From: Rhexocercosporidium sp. MPI-PUGE-AT-0058
Lineage: Eukaryota; Ascomycota; Leotiomycetes; Helotiales
Direction of reading: 5' to 3'
Assembly: GCA_020746875.1 (NCBI GenBank)
Contig: JAGTJL010000015.1
Span: 1,488,001 to 1,552,000, forward strand
DNA length: 64,000 bases
The translations under genes were made by a program, and so were the position numbers. Position 1 is the stretch's first letter, and each line of letters begins with the position of its first letter. A model generated the notes under the pieces. It saw only the letters and a program-made list of their open reading frames with translations. It made no database searches and was not told the DNA's origin. Below, one piece after another: positions 11,021 to 22,400 of this stretch.

Positions 11021-11872
11021 TCAACAAGAACACCCACCAGCCTCCCCCAGCCCAGCACCCACACTAACAGTCCCCCTCCCCTTATTCCCCCTCAACAGTT
11101 CCGGCCTCTTCACAACCTCCCCCACGATCTCCACAAAAGGCCTCCTAACATTCTCCCTCGTCTTACTACTAACCTCACACCAACCCACCGCGCCCCTCTC
11201 CTCCGCCAACCGCTCCCCTTCCTCCTTACTCACGCACCGACTCGCCTCCCTATCCAGCTTCGCGCCCACGAGGTACGTCACCGCGCCCGGCTGGGCGTTC
11301 GTCTCTACCTCGTCGAACCACCGCTCCATGGCCACGAAGCTGTCCCGGTTCGAGATGTCGTAGACGAGGATCACGCCGTGCGCGCCGCGGTAGTAGGAGT
11401 TCGAGAGGGTGCGGAAGCGTTCTTGGCCGGCGGTGTCGAGGAGGTTGAGGCGGTAGGGGGTGTTGTGGACGGAGAGTTTCTTCATCTGTTTGGTGGGAAG
11501 GAGGGAGTTAGTTAGTTATTGCTTTCTTGCGGTCTTACTATCTCGGGGTACAGGCTTATATGCTTGTGTGGATTTCTGGAGGGCTTGGAGGGAGGGAAAG
11601 AAAGAAAGAAAGAAGATAGGAAGGAGGCGGAGGAAGGGGAGGAAGTACTTTGAAATCTACACCGATAGTCGCAGTCGAGGATTCGTTGTCGAACTGATCG
11701 TCGCAGTACCGTATGAGCACTGCGTATTGTTAGCAGATAGGCAGACAGGTAGGAGAGTACTTGGTGGGGTTGGTGCATGCGCAAGCAAGCAATACTTACA
11801 GGCTGATTTACCTGCTCCAGAGGGGCCGATCATTAAGATCTTGAGGGTTGGGAGCGACTCGTCGGATGCCAT
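11021..11872 (-). CDS. Rab18-type small GTPase with a divergent guanine-binding motif
   Basis: Three exons, 202 aa: 11800-11872, 11649-11719, 11021-11485. The spliced N-terminus 'LPTLKILMIGPSGAGKSALLIRYCDDQF' has the P-loop GPSGAGKS and the 'IGPSGAGKSALL' sequence typical of Rab18; switch I is 'STATIGVDFK', switch II 'LLDTAGQERFRTLSNSYYRGAHG', G5 'EVSSKT'. The protein ends in Cys-Ser-Cys, a C-X-C prenylation signal. Rab18 acts at the ER and lipid droplets. Two departures from consensus are plain: the usual Trp before DTAGQE is Leu, and the G4 NKxD motif reads Ala-Lys-Leu-Asp ('VGAKLDREASR'), lacking the Asn that contacts guanine. The region is GC-rich and the codons there are clean, so this does not look like a frameshift. 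The 3' end is convergent with the ABHD11-like gene, 238 bases apart. Confidence 0.9.
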
Positions 11873-12279
11873 TTCGTTGTCTTTTGTTGGAGAGTTGTGC
11901 TGTTGTGAAGTTGGCGGCGAGGAGAGGAAAGTACAGTACAAAGCCAGAGCCAGGTTCTGAATCACGACGTCAGTGTTGCTTTTCCATAGGTCAGCTAGCG
12001 CCACCCAAACAACCTCATGCCCCAAGCCTTCCCCTACCCGGCGACTCAAGGCAGAACCATTCACATGCTAGATAGACAGACAGCACTTCGCACATGTAAG
12101 CTCCAGGTAATTTTTCATATTTTGGAATTTCATTTTGCTAGCCTTATGTATGCCAGACGCGCATACAAGTCACGCCATATGCCCACAAAGCAAGACCATG
12201 ACCAATGCAAATGACCAGTAGAGAAAAACCCAGAAACGATTCCGATCCGTTGTCATCGTGACCAGACCAGACCAGCCCT
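11873..12279. other. Intergenic, Rab promoter and Rps1 3' flank
   Basis: 407 bases between two minus-strand genes; it should hold the Rab promoter/5' UTR and the Rps1 terminator. No gene or repeat seen. Confidence 0.5.
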
Positions 12280-13353
12280 TTACACGTCCTCCAAGACAGT
12301 CTCCTTGAACTCCCGCTCAACCTTCTGGCCCGACTCATCTGTGTTCGATTCGCCGTGGAGGTTGAGAAGAGCGCCGAGGTCGAACTTAGGTGCCTTCAGG
12401 AGCTTGACTTTGCGGATATGGACCTGTTCAGTATGTTAGTAGGTGGTTTCCTAGGTGTTGGCTGATACAAGGCTAGGCTAGGGTGACACGCACATTTTGT
12501 AATGGGTAGATGCCTTGGGTGGCCTTCTCAATCTCACGACCGATGACCTCGGGGATGAGCTTGGCTGTGAGTTGTGTGAGGGTGCAGCTGGAGGCTTCGC
12601 GGACGATGATCTCGGTCATCTTCTTTCGGATAGCTCTGATCTGCGAAGAGGCGGCATAGGTGGTCTTCTTGATCTGGTTGGGGCGGCGCTTGGTGAAGGC
12701 GATGGCGAACAGACGGAGGAGGTAGTCGTCGGTGGTCTTGACTGTGACATTGGCCTCAATCAAAGATTGCCACTTACGGACGAGGGAGCGGAGCTTGTCG
12801 GATGTGAAATCGAGACCGTGGAAGTTGGTCAAGCAGTTCTTTCCTTGGACCTCGTCGACTCGTAGCTTGACTTTGCGGAATGCATGGTCCTCATCCTTCT
12901 GCAGATCCGCCAAAGAAACCTCGAAGATTCTGCCCTTCAATGCGTCGTTTGCGTTCTTGAGACCGGTGGTGCGGTTGACAAGGGTCTTTCCGACACTGCG
13001 AGATTGTTAGACTTTGTATGTTTGTGGGGGGTTTCGATAGAGGTGGTATCGTACTCTCTGGTTTGGAAAGATGAGGGGGCCTGGGATATTTGTTAGCTAC
13101 TGTACGGAGCCTCAAAGCTGGAATCATCGCGCATACCTTGACTTGGTACCAATCCTTACGGGTGAAGGGATCCAAAGTCTTCTTCTTGAGACCCTTCTTA
13201 CCCTTCGAAAGGCGCTTGTTCCTATCTTCCTGTCAGACTCTGCATGTCGAAATTGTTGCCCCTCCTGCTGCCATCGCACATCCAGCGTTCATCCCATCGC
13301 CCGTTCGAAATCAAGAGAGCATCGAGGAGGGATACTCACTTTCCGACAGCCAT
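12280..13353 (-). CDS. rps1: 40S ribosomal protein S1 (S3aE family)
   Basis: Five exons, 256 aa: 13340-13353, 13137-13221, 13055-13080, 12494-12995, 12280-12423; all phases agree. Cytosolic small-subunit protein (eS1, mammalian RPS3A). '[19 protein letters not shown]' is the canonical start, '[17 protein letters not shown]' is rebuilt across intron 2, '[33 protein letters not shown]' across intron 3, and the C-terminus ends in an acidic 'VLEDV'. Length equals yeast Rps1. The first coding exon is 14 bases and the third is only 26 bases ('APSSFQTR'), so single-frame scanning misses the N-terminal 50 residues. Multiple 5' introns are usual for fungal ribosomal protein genes. Confidence 0.97.
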
Positions 13354-14605
13354 GATTGCGATAAGTTACCTAGTCGCCGGGCTGTTGTTGTGAAGGTGGG
13401 TTGTCGACGTTCTTTGATTCGGGATCAAATGTCTGGTGGTTCAAAAATTGAAGTGTGCGGTCCTAGTGCGAAAACCTAGGGTTAAGCGAGAAGCTTGGCG
13501 CCGTCGATTTTGCGTATAGACTCGACCACGACCTCATCTTCCAAACCACAACAACATCATCAGCACACCAATTTATCAATCGGCTTCAAATTGGTTATTC
13601 GAGACCCGACTCGAGGAGAGTACCAAGGCCATGGATGAAATTTTGAATTGGAAGTCACCTGTTTGGCGAAAGAGTTCGCGGAAGCACGGCGTCAGCCCGT
13701 CTCTCAATCCCGCCAATTGATGCAACATATTCGTAGACATCAAGTCTTGTCGATGGCTTAAAATCGTTGCCAGATTGCCAGAGGATAATCTCTACTTTAC
13801 TTCCAGATCAGGATCGAGGTCAAGATCGAGATCATCCTCCCGATGCCAACAACATCACCCTCACAACCTGACTAGTGACCACCGGCACTCCGGATCGCAG
13901 CAGCAAAACAACCACCTCATAACGTCACCCAAGAGTACATAATCAAGTATTTCTCCTTTTCTTCGAGCGGGTCACGATGACAAGACATTGCATATACAAT
14001 AGTTTGTGCATAGGTACGAACCAACTACCGACTAAATACAAATGAAGGTTTGACGACAGCGGTGAGTGACCTCCTGCGTCAAGTGCTAGTACCTAGGTAC
14101 TCTGTGCTGGGCTGGGGTGCATCGTCGTCTCGGAAGCCATCCGGATGCGAGACCACCAGGACCCATCCCGTCGGCTGGATGCAAATGCATCCATCGCTAG
14201 CTACGTACAATAATTGGAAGCAGACCAGACCAAACCTTGACTCCGACCGGATGCCATGTGAAAGATCCGTGTTCTTGTTTTCCATTCCTTGTCCTGCCAT
14301 GCGGTGCTGTGTTCTCCTCCCATCATGGCCTATCCTATCGAAGCGCCACCGCTTCCAACGCCGTGTCCATGGCGCCAGAATTTCGAACGCCCAGTGTGCT
14401 GTGCTGTCCTGTCCTATCCTTTCCAGCCCTCCCCGCCTGTCTCGGGGAATTGTTTCCGTTTCCTGCGTTTCGTGTTGTGTTTTGTTGTTCTGGGCTGGGT
14501 AAGCCAACCACCCTTGTCATCACGCCGTAACTTTCATTCCGTCATAGCACTTCATCCTCGATGCAGTACAGTGCCCTGCGGCATGTCCACAAACTCAATT
14601 CTGGC
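13354..14605. other. Intergenic, no gene recognised
   Basis: 1.25 kb upstream of rps1. It carries the ribosomal-protein promoter near 13354-13600 and a 12-base palindrome GTACCTAGGTAC at 14089-14100. Open frames at 14050-14560 on both strands are low-complexity shadows of each other with no family signature. Confidence 0.5.
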
Positions 14606-15054
14606 TCACCGAATGCCATTCTCGTGCCTCTCGTTCTGGTCATGGTACTCCTGAAAGCCCTCAAAGCTAGGAAAGCTGTAGTAGTTGCCAGCTATACAAA
14701 TCATCAGCTTCATTCTGCTTTTCCTCCCAAGTGGGAAATGGAGAACTTACACTGCTGAATCACAATCTCAAATGGTTCCTTCCTGTCAGAACTCGCCGGA
14801 CTTCCCTGCCCGCTCGAACAGGCGCTGCCAATGGACTGGCGATGCTCCCTCTCATAATTCTGTTGCGCCGTCGAGTAGCTCGCCACCCGCGTCAACAGCG
14901 TCGCTGCTCTTGCTGATTGCAAACTCGCGAGATCGTTGCGCGATGCATTTGATGTAGCGAGTGATGGTGCTGTGGCGCTTGCTCGCATGAGTTTGGGTCG
15001 TCTGCCCGAGGGCGATTTGGGTGATGAGCCGCGGGATTGAGAGCTGGATGCCAT
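14606..15054 (-). CDS. Small conserved-looking protein of unknown function
   Basis: Two exons, 129 aa: 14751-15054 and 14606-14691, with a 59-base intron (GTAAGT donor, TAG acceptor). The first 95 residues are low-complexity and basic with many Ser/Arg/Pro ('SRGSSPKSPSGRRPK'), suggesting disorder and phosphorylation. The C-terminal 35 residues, 'EIVIQQSGNYYSFPSFEGFQ' and onward, look like a folded or conserved segment that is only complete after splicing, which supports the model. I do not recognise a family. Its upstream region is the 4.4-kb gene-free stretch, unusually long and possibly regulatory. Coding status rests on the clean intron and on the aromatic C-terminal block. Confidence 0.6.
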
Positions 15055-15575
15055 GGTGGAGATGTTTGGATCTGACTTGATCCGAATTTATTATGGGTGG
15101 GTGAAGATGAAGTGGTTGATGCGGAAGCGAATGTAGTTATGCGGAGGTGGTCTTGTGTTGTAAGTAAGTATGTATGTACGTTCGGAGAATATATTCAACG
15201 TTTTCTAGGCGTTGGGCGATCAATTCAGCGAGTTCGGGTCGAGTTTAACCGGGGTGCGTGTGGTATAAATATCTCAGTATCTTTTCCAATTGAACGAAAG
15301 AAGAAGAGTTGTTGAGTGTCAGCGCTTCAGGTATTGTGGTGTGGTGTGTGTGCAAGCAAAAGTCAGATTCGCCGCAGGGCTCGTATTGGATGAGATGGTA
15401 GTGTGGTAGTGTGGTGGTGGTGGTGGTGTGCCTGGCTGTTTTGTGTTGTGCGTAGGTTCACCCAGGCTCGAATCCGAAACGTTCCAGCGAAGGAAGGGTG
15501 TCCCTTGGAGAGCGACGAAGCATTAAACAACAGGGAAGTCTGGGAGTAATGATTGAAGGATCACTTTTGATGATC

Positions 15576-15602
15576 GAGAGAGAGAGAGAGAGAGAGAGAG
15601 AG
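15576..15602. repeat. GA microsatellite
   Basis: About 13 uninterrupted GA units, continuing into an impure purine tract to about 15640. Confidence 0.9.
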
Positions 15603-16660
15603 GAAGAGAGAGAGAAGAAGAGGAGAGGGAGGAAGGAGAAGCAAGGCGAGCACTGAGATATAAGCAGACAGACATCCAGACCAGAGGCCAGAGGCCAGAG
15701 ACCAGAGACCAGGCCCCTCTCCTCTTCTTTCCTCTTACAACACACAAACAGATGCATCCGACTACCCAGTCCGCCTAGTCTATCTAGCTCTTCCGTTCCA
15801 TAGTTACAGCCAGCACACACCTCACCCACCTCACCTCACTCCACAACCCACCACCACCTGGCAATGCTGGCAGGGCATGCACATAAGCTCCACCTGTCCA
15901 CCTCCACCACCCACCACCCACCACCCACCACCCCTACTGTACTGATTTGACCTTACCTCCTTATCCTTACCTCCTTACCTCCTTAGCTTCCCTCCTTGCC
16001 TTACTCACCCACCTCCCTCTAAGTCGCTTACGGATTACGGCTACGGCTACGGCATCCCTCCCGGGCCCGTGTCAGACCCACAGCAACGGTCCAGCCCTTC
16101 TCCTCCTCCTGCCCCGCACCAAGAAATGTCAAGTCAAGCCAGCCAGACACCCAGAACCAGAACAGACCAGAACCAGACTAGATAGATTACTACTACTGTC
16201 TACCCTGCCTCAACCTAGGTACTGACGGTACTGTATGTACCTTTCGCCGCGCCGACCTACCTGCGGTACCTCACCTACCTCTCTCTACCTGACACTTACT
16301 TAACTTAGCTATGGATATGCAACTACTGTAGAACCAAGCAAGCAATGCAGTCCCCGACAATCATTCCCCTTCTCTACATCATGATCCGCAATCCCCATCT
16401 CGAAATATGCACCACTAGAACAGAAACAGCAGTGCGAGGGAACAGCTGGTATAAGTGCATATACGGATTGGGATCTAGAAGCAGAGGGTGGCTTTGGCTT
16501 TGGCTTTGGATTTGTGTACCCCATTCCTGCTTCGTGCTTCCTTTACTATACTTAGTACGTCGCTTTTCGACATCGAATTCAAGGCAGGTACGGCGGTATC
16601 TCCATTTCTGCTCTCATCTGCCTTACTGTACAGTAGTAGGTAACTACCTAGGTAGTCTTG

Positions 16661-16692
16661 ATGACATGACATGACATGACAGGACAGGACAG
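16661..16692. repeat. TGACA/GGACA pentamer repeat
   Basis: Pentamer tract ATGAC/AGGAC repeated six to seven times. Confidence 0.85.
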
Positions 16693-18503
16693 GAGAAACC
16701 GGCACTGTTTACTGCTAGGTAATTTTTTGAAGTTAGACCAACGCTGGGCGTTAAATCGCCACATGTCAGCGCATGAGTTGCTCCATTCTCTCTTTCGTCT
16801 GAGACGTCCCTCTCTCCCCTTCCTACATTCATTACCTCCCACCTACCATCTACCACCTACCACCTCCTCCTGCCAACATCTCTTCTCACTACATACATAC
16901 CTACAAACATACATACATACATACTCTCAACTGACGGCGGTAAACATCCGCCCGCGCATTCGCTCTTCATCTCACGCGATCCCCAAGCCCTTTCGATTCT
17001 CCCACCCATCCATCCATCACCCAACCAACCTTTCCTTCTCCTGCACGCCCAGTCACTCTCCCACCCATGTGGAAGCTCCTCAGTCGTCACTTATGCTGTA
17101 TGCATGCGTGTGGGCTTACACCAAAGCTGCTTGCTGTGCTGCACCCCTCTTTTTGCCTTGCAATGCCTTGCCTGGTGTTTGCCTGGTGTTTGCCTGGCTG
17201 GTTTGGATTTACGTTACAGTACCTAGGTAATTGGTTACTACCAATCCCAATCCCAATCCCAATACCCACCATCCACATACACACAGCCTTTCTCTCCTCC
17301 AGTGGATGAGAAGCCTGGGCAGGCAAGGCACGATTCAAGTCCATTCAGTTAGTCAGTCTGTAGGGATGGAATGGGTGGTGGTATGAGTGCAGTGAGCGAG
17401 TGCAGTGCGGAAGGACAAGCCTGACCACTCACTCTTTAACTCACTCACACACACACGCGGTCATCTCTCTTGAGGATTGATACGCCACGATGCGATAGAA
17501 TGAGAGGCTGTCTTTTCTCCGTCTCCCCCTCTCAATTCGCCTACTCTCGGGCTCCGAAGGCAGCCACACTCCATCAAGTCCACCCTCTTACAGTCAGTCC
17601 CATCCCATCCCCATCCTCCCCTCGTCTCGGCGTCAAGTCAAGCGAACCCATCCCAACCCCAAGTAAACCAAACGAGCGAAAAACCCGACCAGGCAGACTA
17701 GAAGCCTCGTTCGCTCTCCCTCGCGCATGTCGTGCCTGAACACATCTATTTGCCTTATCTCCTCCCTCCCTCCCACTCGTTTGCCTCACCCCCATGATTC
17801 GATAACACTCCGTAGATACCACAATCACACATTCCACCACCGCAGCCACCGGGTATTCGGCATGTTGCTGTGTGATGGTACTTTACTTGTACAGTACTTC
17901 CTAATCCTGAGGTGTACGGAGTACGTACTGTACTGTATACCTGACAGCTTAACCCCCTCCCTGCCTCGGCATCACCATAACCATCACCATCGCCCCCAGC
18001 GACATCATCCTACAGTAGAGTGATACAGCATCCTATACCCACTCCCTCTCCCCAATATACATATCCACCATCACCACAGTACAGTAAGCAGCACTGTATT
18101 TCATCCGCGATATACTATACCATACCATACTGTACTGTACTATACTATACTATACTCTACTCTACACACTTCTTCACCATCTCCCTCCCTCCCTCCCTCC
18201 CTGCCTCCGTAATAATCATGCATGCTTGAATCTCCCTCCCACCCAACAAATATGTCGATTCTCACTTCTAGGCCTCTCTCACATCCTTACTTCCACAAGG
18301 CAAGGTAGACCAAACCGAAAAAAAAGCAAGGCGAAACCGCCGGAGGGTACTCCTGGTCGATCGAAGGCTCGCACCGCACCGCACCGTACCGCGCCGCGCG
18401 CCGCGCGCCGTACACGCGGATAATAACCCGCATAGCTGGTACAGTGCGTAGGTACTTTACAGTACAGTACAGTGTAGTGACATGACATGACAAGACAGGA
18501 CAA

Positions 18504-18523
18504 GGTAAGGTAAGGTAAGGTAC
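18504..18523. repeat. TAAGG pentamer repeat
   Basis: Four tandem TAAGG units close to GTACAGTAC-type strings. Confidence 0.85.
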
Positions 18524-18641
18524 GACATACCTACCAACCATCGTACAGTACAGTAGAAGTACAGTAGAAGTAGAAGTAGAAGAGGAATACTGTAATGAAT
18601 GAACAACACATAAGCCAGACAGACTAAACCCCTATCTACAG

Positions 18642-18662
18642 TATCTATCTATCTATCTATCC
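18642..18662. repeat. ATCT tetranucleotide repeat
   Basis: About five ATCT units, then degenerate CAGC/ATCC copies. Confidence 0.85.
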
Positions 18663-19385
18663 AGCCATCTATCCAGCCAGCCAGCCAATACTATAGCAAG
18701 GGTGGTCCGGAAAATTCCACCGTGAGATGGATGACGAAGACCCTAATACTACCCTCTCAGTGGTCTAGTGGTAGACAAGGTGAAGAAGCGGTCACGATTA
18801 TTGGCATAAGTTAATAGGTCAAATACTTGTAGGCCAAAAGTTAAAAGTCAATTTTCTCAGGAATCTAGAACGTCGGAAAAAAGACGAGATGGGGAAATAT
18901 CTTGATTTTTTTTAGGGGAAGGTTTTTGTCTCATCCTATCCAATCCGATCCAATCCGATCCGATCAATCCAATACAATTAATCCAATCTGCTCCAAGCAA
19001 AAGAGGTCGTCGAATCAAAAGAAATGCAACGCTAATTAAGCTACGTACTGTATCGTGTTGTGATGTGTGTGGCCCGACCTTGGGGGGTTGGGCGCGGATG
19101 CAGGAACCACTTTCTCTTTCTCTGTTCTCTCAGCCCAAGCGCAATAACCAAGCCGAAAGTTCCAAGACTAGGTAAGCAAGCAGGCAAGCAAGCAAGCAAG
19201 CGAAGCGGATACCCGGTTTGCGATTCGCGTTTTTTGTCAGGCACATGATACTTTTGGCGGAGGAGAAGGGGGTGTTTAGTGGTCGATACTTTTGCGCGAG
19301 TTAGCACAGCACAGCACAGTCCAGTTGGGGTGAGTTCGGCTGCGGGTGTTTTCCTCCTGGGATGGATTGGAAGGACGGACGGAGT

Positions 19386-19406
19386 GGGGGGGGGGGGGGG
19401 GGGGGG
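19386..19406. repeat. Poly-G tract of 21 bases
   Basis: Uninterrupted run of 21 G on the plus strand, 33 bases past the URC1 stop codon, so it would be poly-C in that gene's 3' UTR. Length may be unreliable because such runs sequence poorly. Confidence 0.85.
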
Positions 19407-19438
19407 AATGGGGGTCAGCTGGAGAGGAAAGCGAGCGA

Positions 19439-22400
19439 TTAGGAAAATACGTACTCTTCCCAACTGCGGCCTTTGACAGCTGCGAGTTCTTCTTCTGTCA
19501 TGCGGTGTCCAGTGGTGAAATAGCCTGTTCAACAAAGACATGAGTTAGCATCCCCTCAATCAATATTCACTCTTTCCTTCTTCTCAATTAGATCATCCCA
19601 GCCCACATATAGCGGAGAAGATTTCAGCCCTATCACATCACCCCTGTGTCCTGGGTCTTGATTTTCTTGAGAACCTTGAGCATATGGAGAGGGAGTGGGT
19701 GGAAAACAACTCCACGCTCCGCTCCACCTCGAGTCCAACCAAACCAGACATAAAAAAAGCAACGACGAAGTAATATCAGGGCAGGGTGGGGTGGTCGAGT
19801 GTGAACAAAGGGCAAAGAAAGTAAGACATACCAGCAGTGATCTTGGCATCTATCTCGACCCTGGAATCGGCTGGGATCCAGGACTCGGGAAGTTCGACAC
19901 GCTCGTGGATTGGGATGCTGGATCATGTTAGTTTGCGGGGGAAGAGGGAGAGGGAAAGGAGAGACATACCCTTGGCTGACGATAGCGTCATGCTTCATGC
20001 TGTTTATTCGTCAGTATTGAGTACAGCATATCATGAGATTCTCCAATCATCCCTCTTTCTAGAGATCTAGATTTAGGGAAGACAAGGGGGGAAGGAAAGA
20101 AAGGGCAAAACTCACTTGCTCATACTCAACATTCGATCAATCTTCTTAATGCCCAACCAATGCAGGATATCCGGCATCAGAGCCTGGAAACGCATATCCT
20201 TCACACCGGCGATATTCTCGGTACGCTTGAAATACTCGGATGCGCGGTCGGCGCCGCGTTTTCGTGCGTTGTAGACGAGGTACTAGAATGGAGGTGGTCA
20301 GCCATGGTTGGATGGAAGAGATGTGGGAATGAGAGGAGAGCGTTGGTGGAAATAAGCTGGTGGAATAGCACACCACAGATGTGGCAGTAGGTCGCATAGC
20401 TTCGGGTGCGGGGTATGTGTGGAATGTGTGGTGGAATGAGTGGTGAGGTGGATGGGATTGGGGTAATGGTGTTGCGTTATGTTGAAGTGAGATATGCATG
20501 TAGCAATGTTCGGAAGGAGATGAGTGCCACAATATATGAGTGGCTGAACCCCATCCCAATCGTGCGACTGGAGTAACGTATGTAGATCAGAGCTCTCTCT
20601 TACCTTCGTAACTTCACCCAAAGCACGGCCTTCTTTGCGGAAGTAAATGACTACTCCACTCCCACCCTATGTTAGTCAGTCAGCAGCTGATAATGGTAAT
20701 ATTGGACACATCTCGTGGACGTGTAGGATTGGAGGAAGGGTTGGACATACCTTCTGAGCTTCCTTGACAGCTTCCTCGATCCCGTAGATGAGATAGGGAC
20801 GACACGTGCAGATGTCAGATCCGAACACGTCACTACCGTTACACTATTCCTTGTGTCAGATGGCGAATTATTGACCGAATGCATGTTTTGGAAACAAAAG
20901 CCAATCTCGATATGTCGAGGTGGAGATACAGAGCGGGAAATGGGGAAAGGGCTACAGGACTTACCTCATCGTGAACCCTCAAAGCAAGGCGGACTTTCTC
21001 GTCTGACATCTTTGCTGGATCTCCGAAGCAGTACACTGTGAGACCACCTGTGGTGCTGAGTGTTAGCCTTGCTTTTGGCCAAGCCATTTCGGGAAGTTTT
21101 GCGTCGTGGAATGCAGAAGGAGGGGAAGTCATACCGATCGGAGGGAGGAAAAGCTTGATATCGCCTCTGGTGATTAACTCGGGGTATGATCCACCGGTAT
21201 GTTCGAAAAGGGATCGTCTGAGGGCACCCTCATCTATTGATCATCAGTACACGGATTCTCAAACTAGAACATGGTATTTCTTGCTTACCAATGCCGAATC
21301 TTTCTGCAACACCTGGAAGATACCAGACCTGAATCACATCAGCTGGGACGAACGATCAGGAATAGTTGGATTGTACGCACGGGCTCGACGGCGAACTTGG
21401 TTACTGCTAGCTCACCGGAATCATTCAGGCAGACTTTACCATCGGGGACGCTGTGATGGTTAGCGATGATTGAAAGGTTAGGTGTGGTCTACTTACAGAC
21501 GACCTTCTCGTACACTTTGTTCCAATTCAGGTAACTAGAAAGATGGTCAGATGTGTTAGATTTCGGTAGCAATATTGCAAACCTTCATGTGAGCTCTCGT
21601 AATAGCTTTTTAATGTCAGCTTTTGATTTTCGGACATCTGAAGGGGAAGTGCATACCGATCGTTGGTCTAATGTCAACTGCTGTCTGTTAGCCATGCTCA
21701 CTTCCATTATCAAAGCAAAGCATCCTACCATTCTCCTTTTCTATGATATCTTTGAATAACCAAGGGGCCAAGTGACCCAGAGGATCCATCGAGACAATCT
21801 TCTTCTTGTCTGCCCATTGTGGGAAAGGACCGATATTTGCAGCTGGTTCGGTATTGGTGAAATCGGGTCTGAAATGGTCAGTACCAGAACACAGACAACC
21901 GTTGCTCGGAGAAGGGTGAACGTGCCTATGATCAATCTTGATCTCATTGCTAGCAACTGCAAGAGCGTAGTAAATGGAATACGATCCACCATGCGCTTCA
22001 ATGTGTTAGACCTGAATTTAGGATTCATTCGACAGAACTCACCTCCAATTGCTACATGTAGGGTCAGCACAAGTACGGCAAGTGGGATTGGAGTACATAC
22101 CATTCCGTCTCCGGATCGTAGTCTGGCTTCTCGAAACAACAACCGGGCCTCTTTCTTGAGGATCCTTGTGACCCCAGTCCATAGGAAGTGGATTGATACC
22201 GGATTGGCCAGGATAAGTCCTACAAAACAGCCACCACATATCAGTAAATAGATCCACGAAAACCAGATGGAATACCCCATACGCACGCACAGTACGCCAA
22301 TAGCATACCCCGAATGCACGCATAATATGCAGACGAACAAGTCAACTCACGTGAGGATGATTCTCGAAGTAACGCTGGCCTTGCGAGCATGCGAGAGAGC

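Larger units (their letters stand above)
15055..19438. other. 4.4-kb gene-free, repeat-rich region
   Basis: No convincing protein gene on either strand; open frames here change composition with the repeats. It is dense in microsatellites: GA tract 15576-15602, CCACCCA 15908-15933, TGACA/GGACA 16661-16692, CATA 16893-16923, TCCC 18181-18205, TAAGG 18504-18523, ATCT 18642-18662, CAAG 19183-19201 and poly-G 19386-19406. GTAC-centred palindromes (TACCTAGGTA, and TACTGTACAGTA-like strings) recur at 16.2-18.6 kb. It may be a long regulatory region or 5' leader for the minus-strand 129-aa gene, or a non-coding transcript. Confidence 0.6.

Noticed and set aside
16676..17230. 184-codon plus-strand frame in the gene-free region
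   Set aside because: Made of CATA, CCAC and TCCC repeats, no start context or homology features.
18752..18830. Complete tRNA gene
   Set aside because: Only the D-arm/A-box is present; no anticodon stem or B-box can be found downstream.
15576..19201. CRISPR-like or satellite array
   Set aside because: Repeats are simple microsatellites of different units without spacers of constant length; the organism is eukaryotic.
19415..19454. Final URC1 intron with a 4-base last exon
   Set aside because: Donor GTACGT and a CAG acceptor exist, but the intron would be only 36 bases, shorter than any other here; simple read-through to the TAA at 19439 is preferred.
21741..22340. 199-codon minus-strand open frame
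   Set aside because: It runs through URC1 exons and introns in a shifted frame; the spliced URC1 model explains the conserved sequence.
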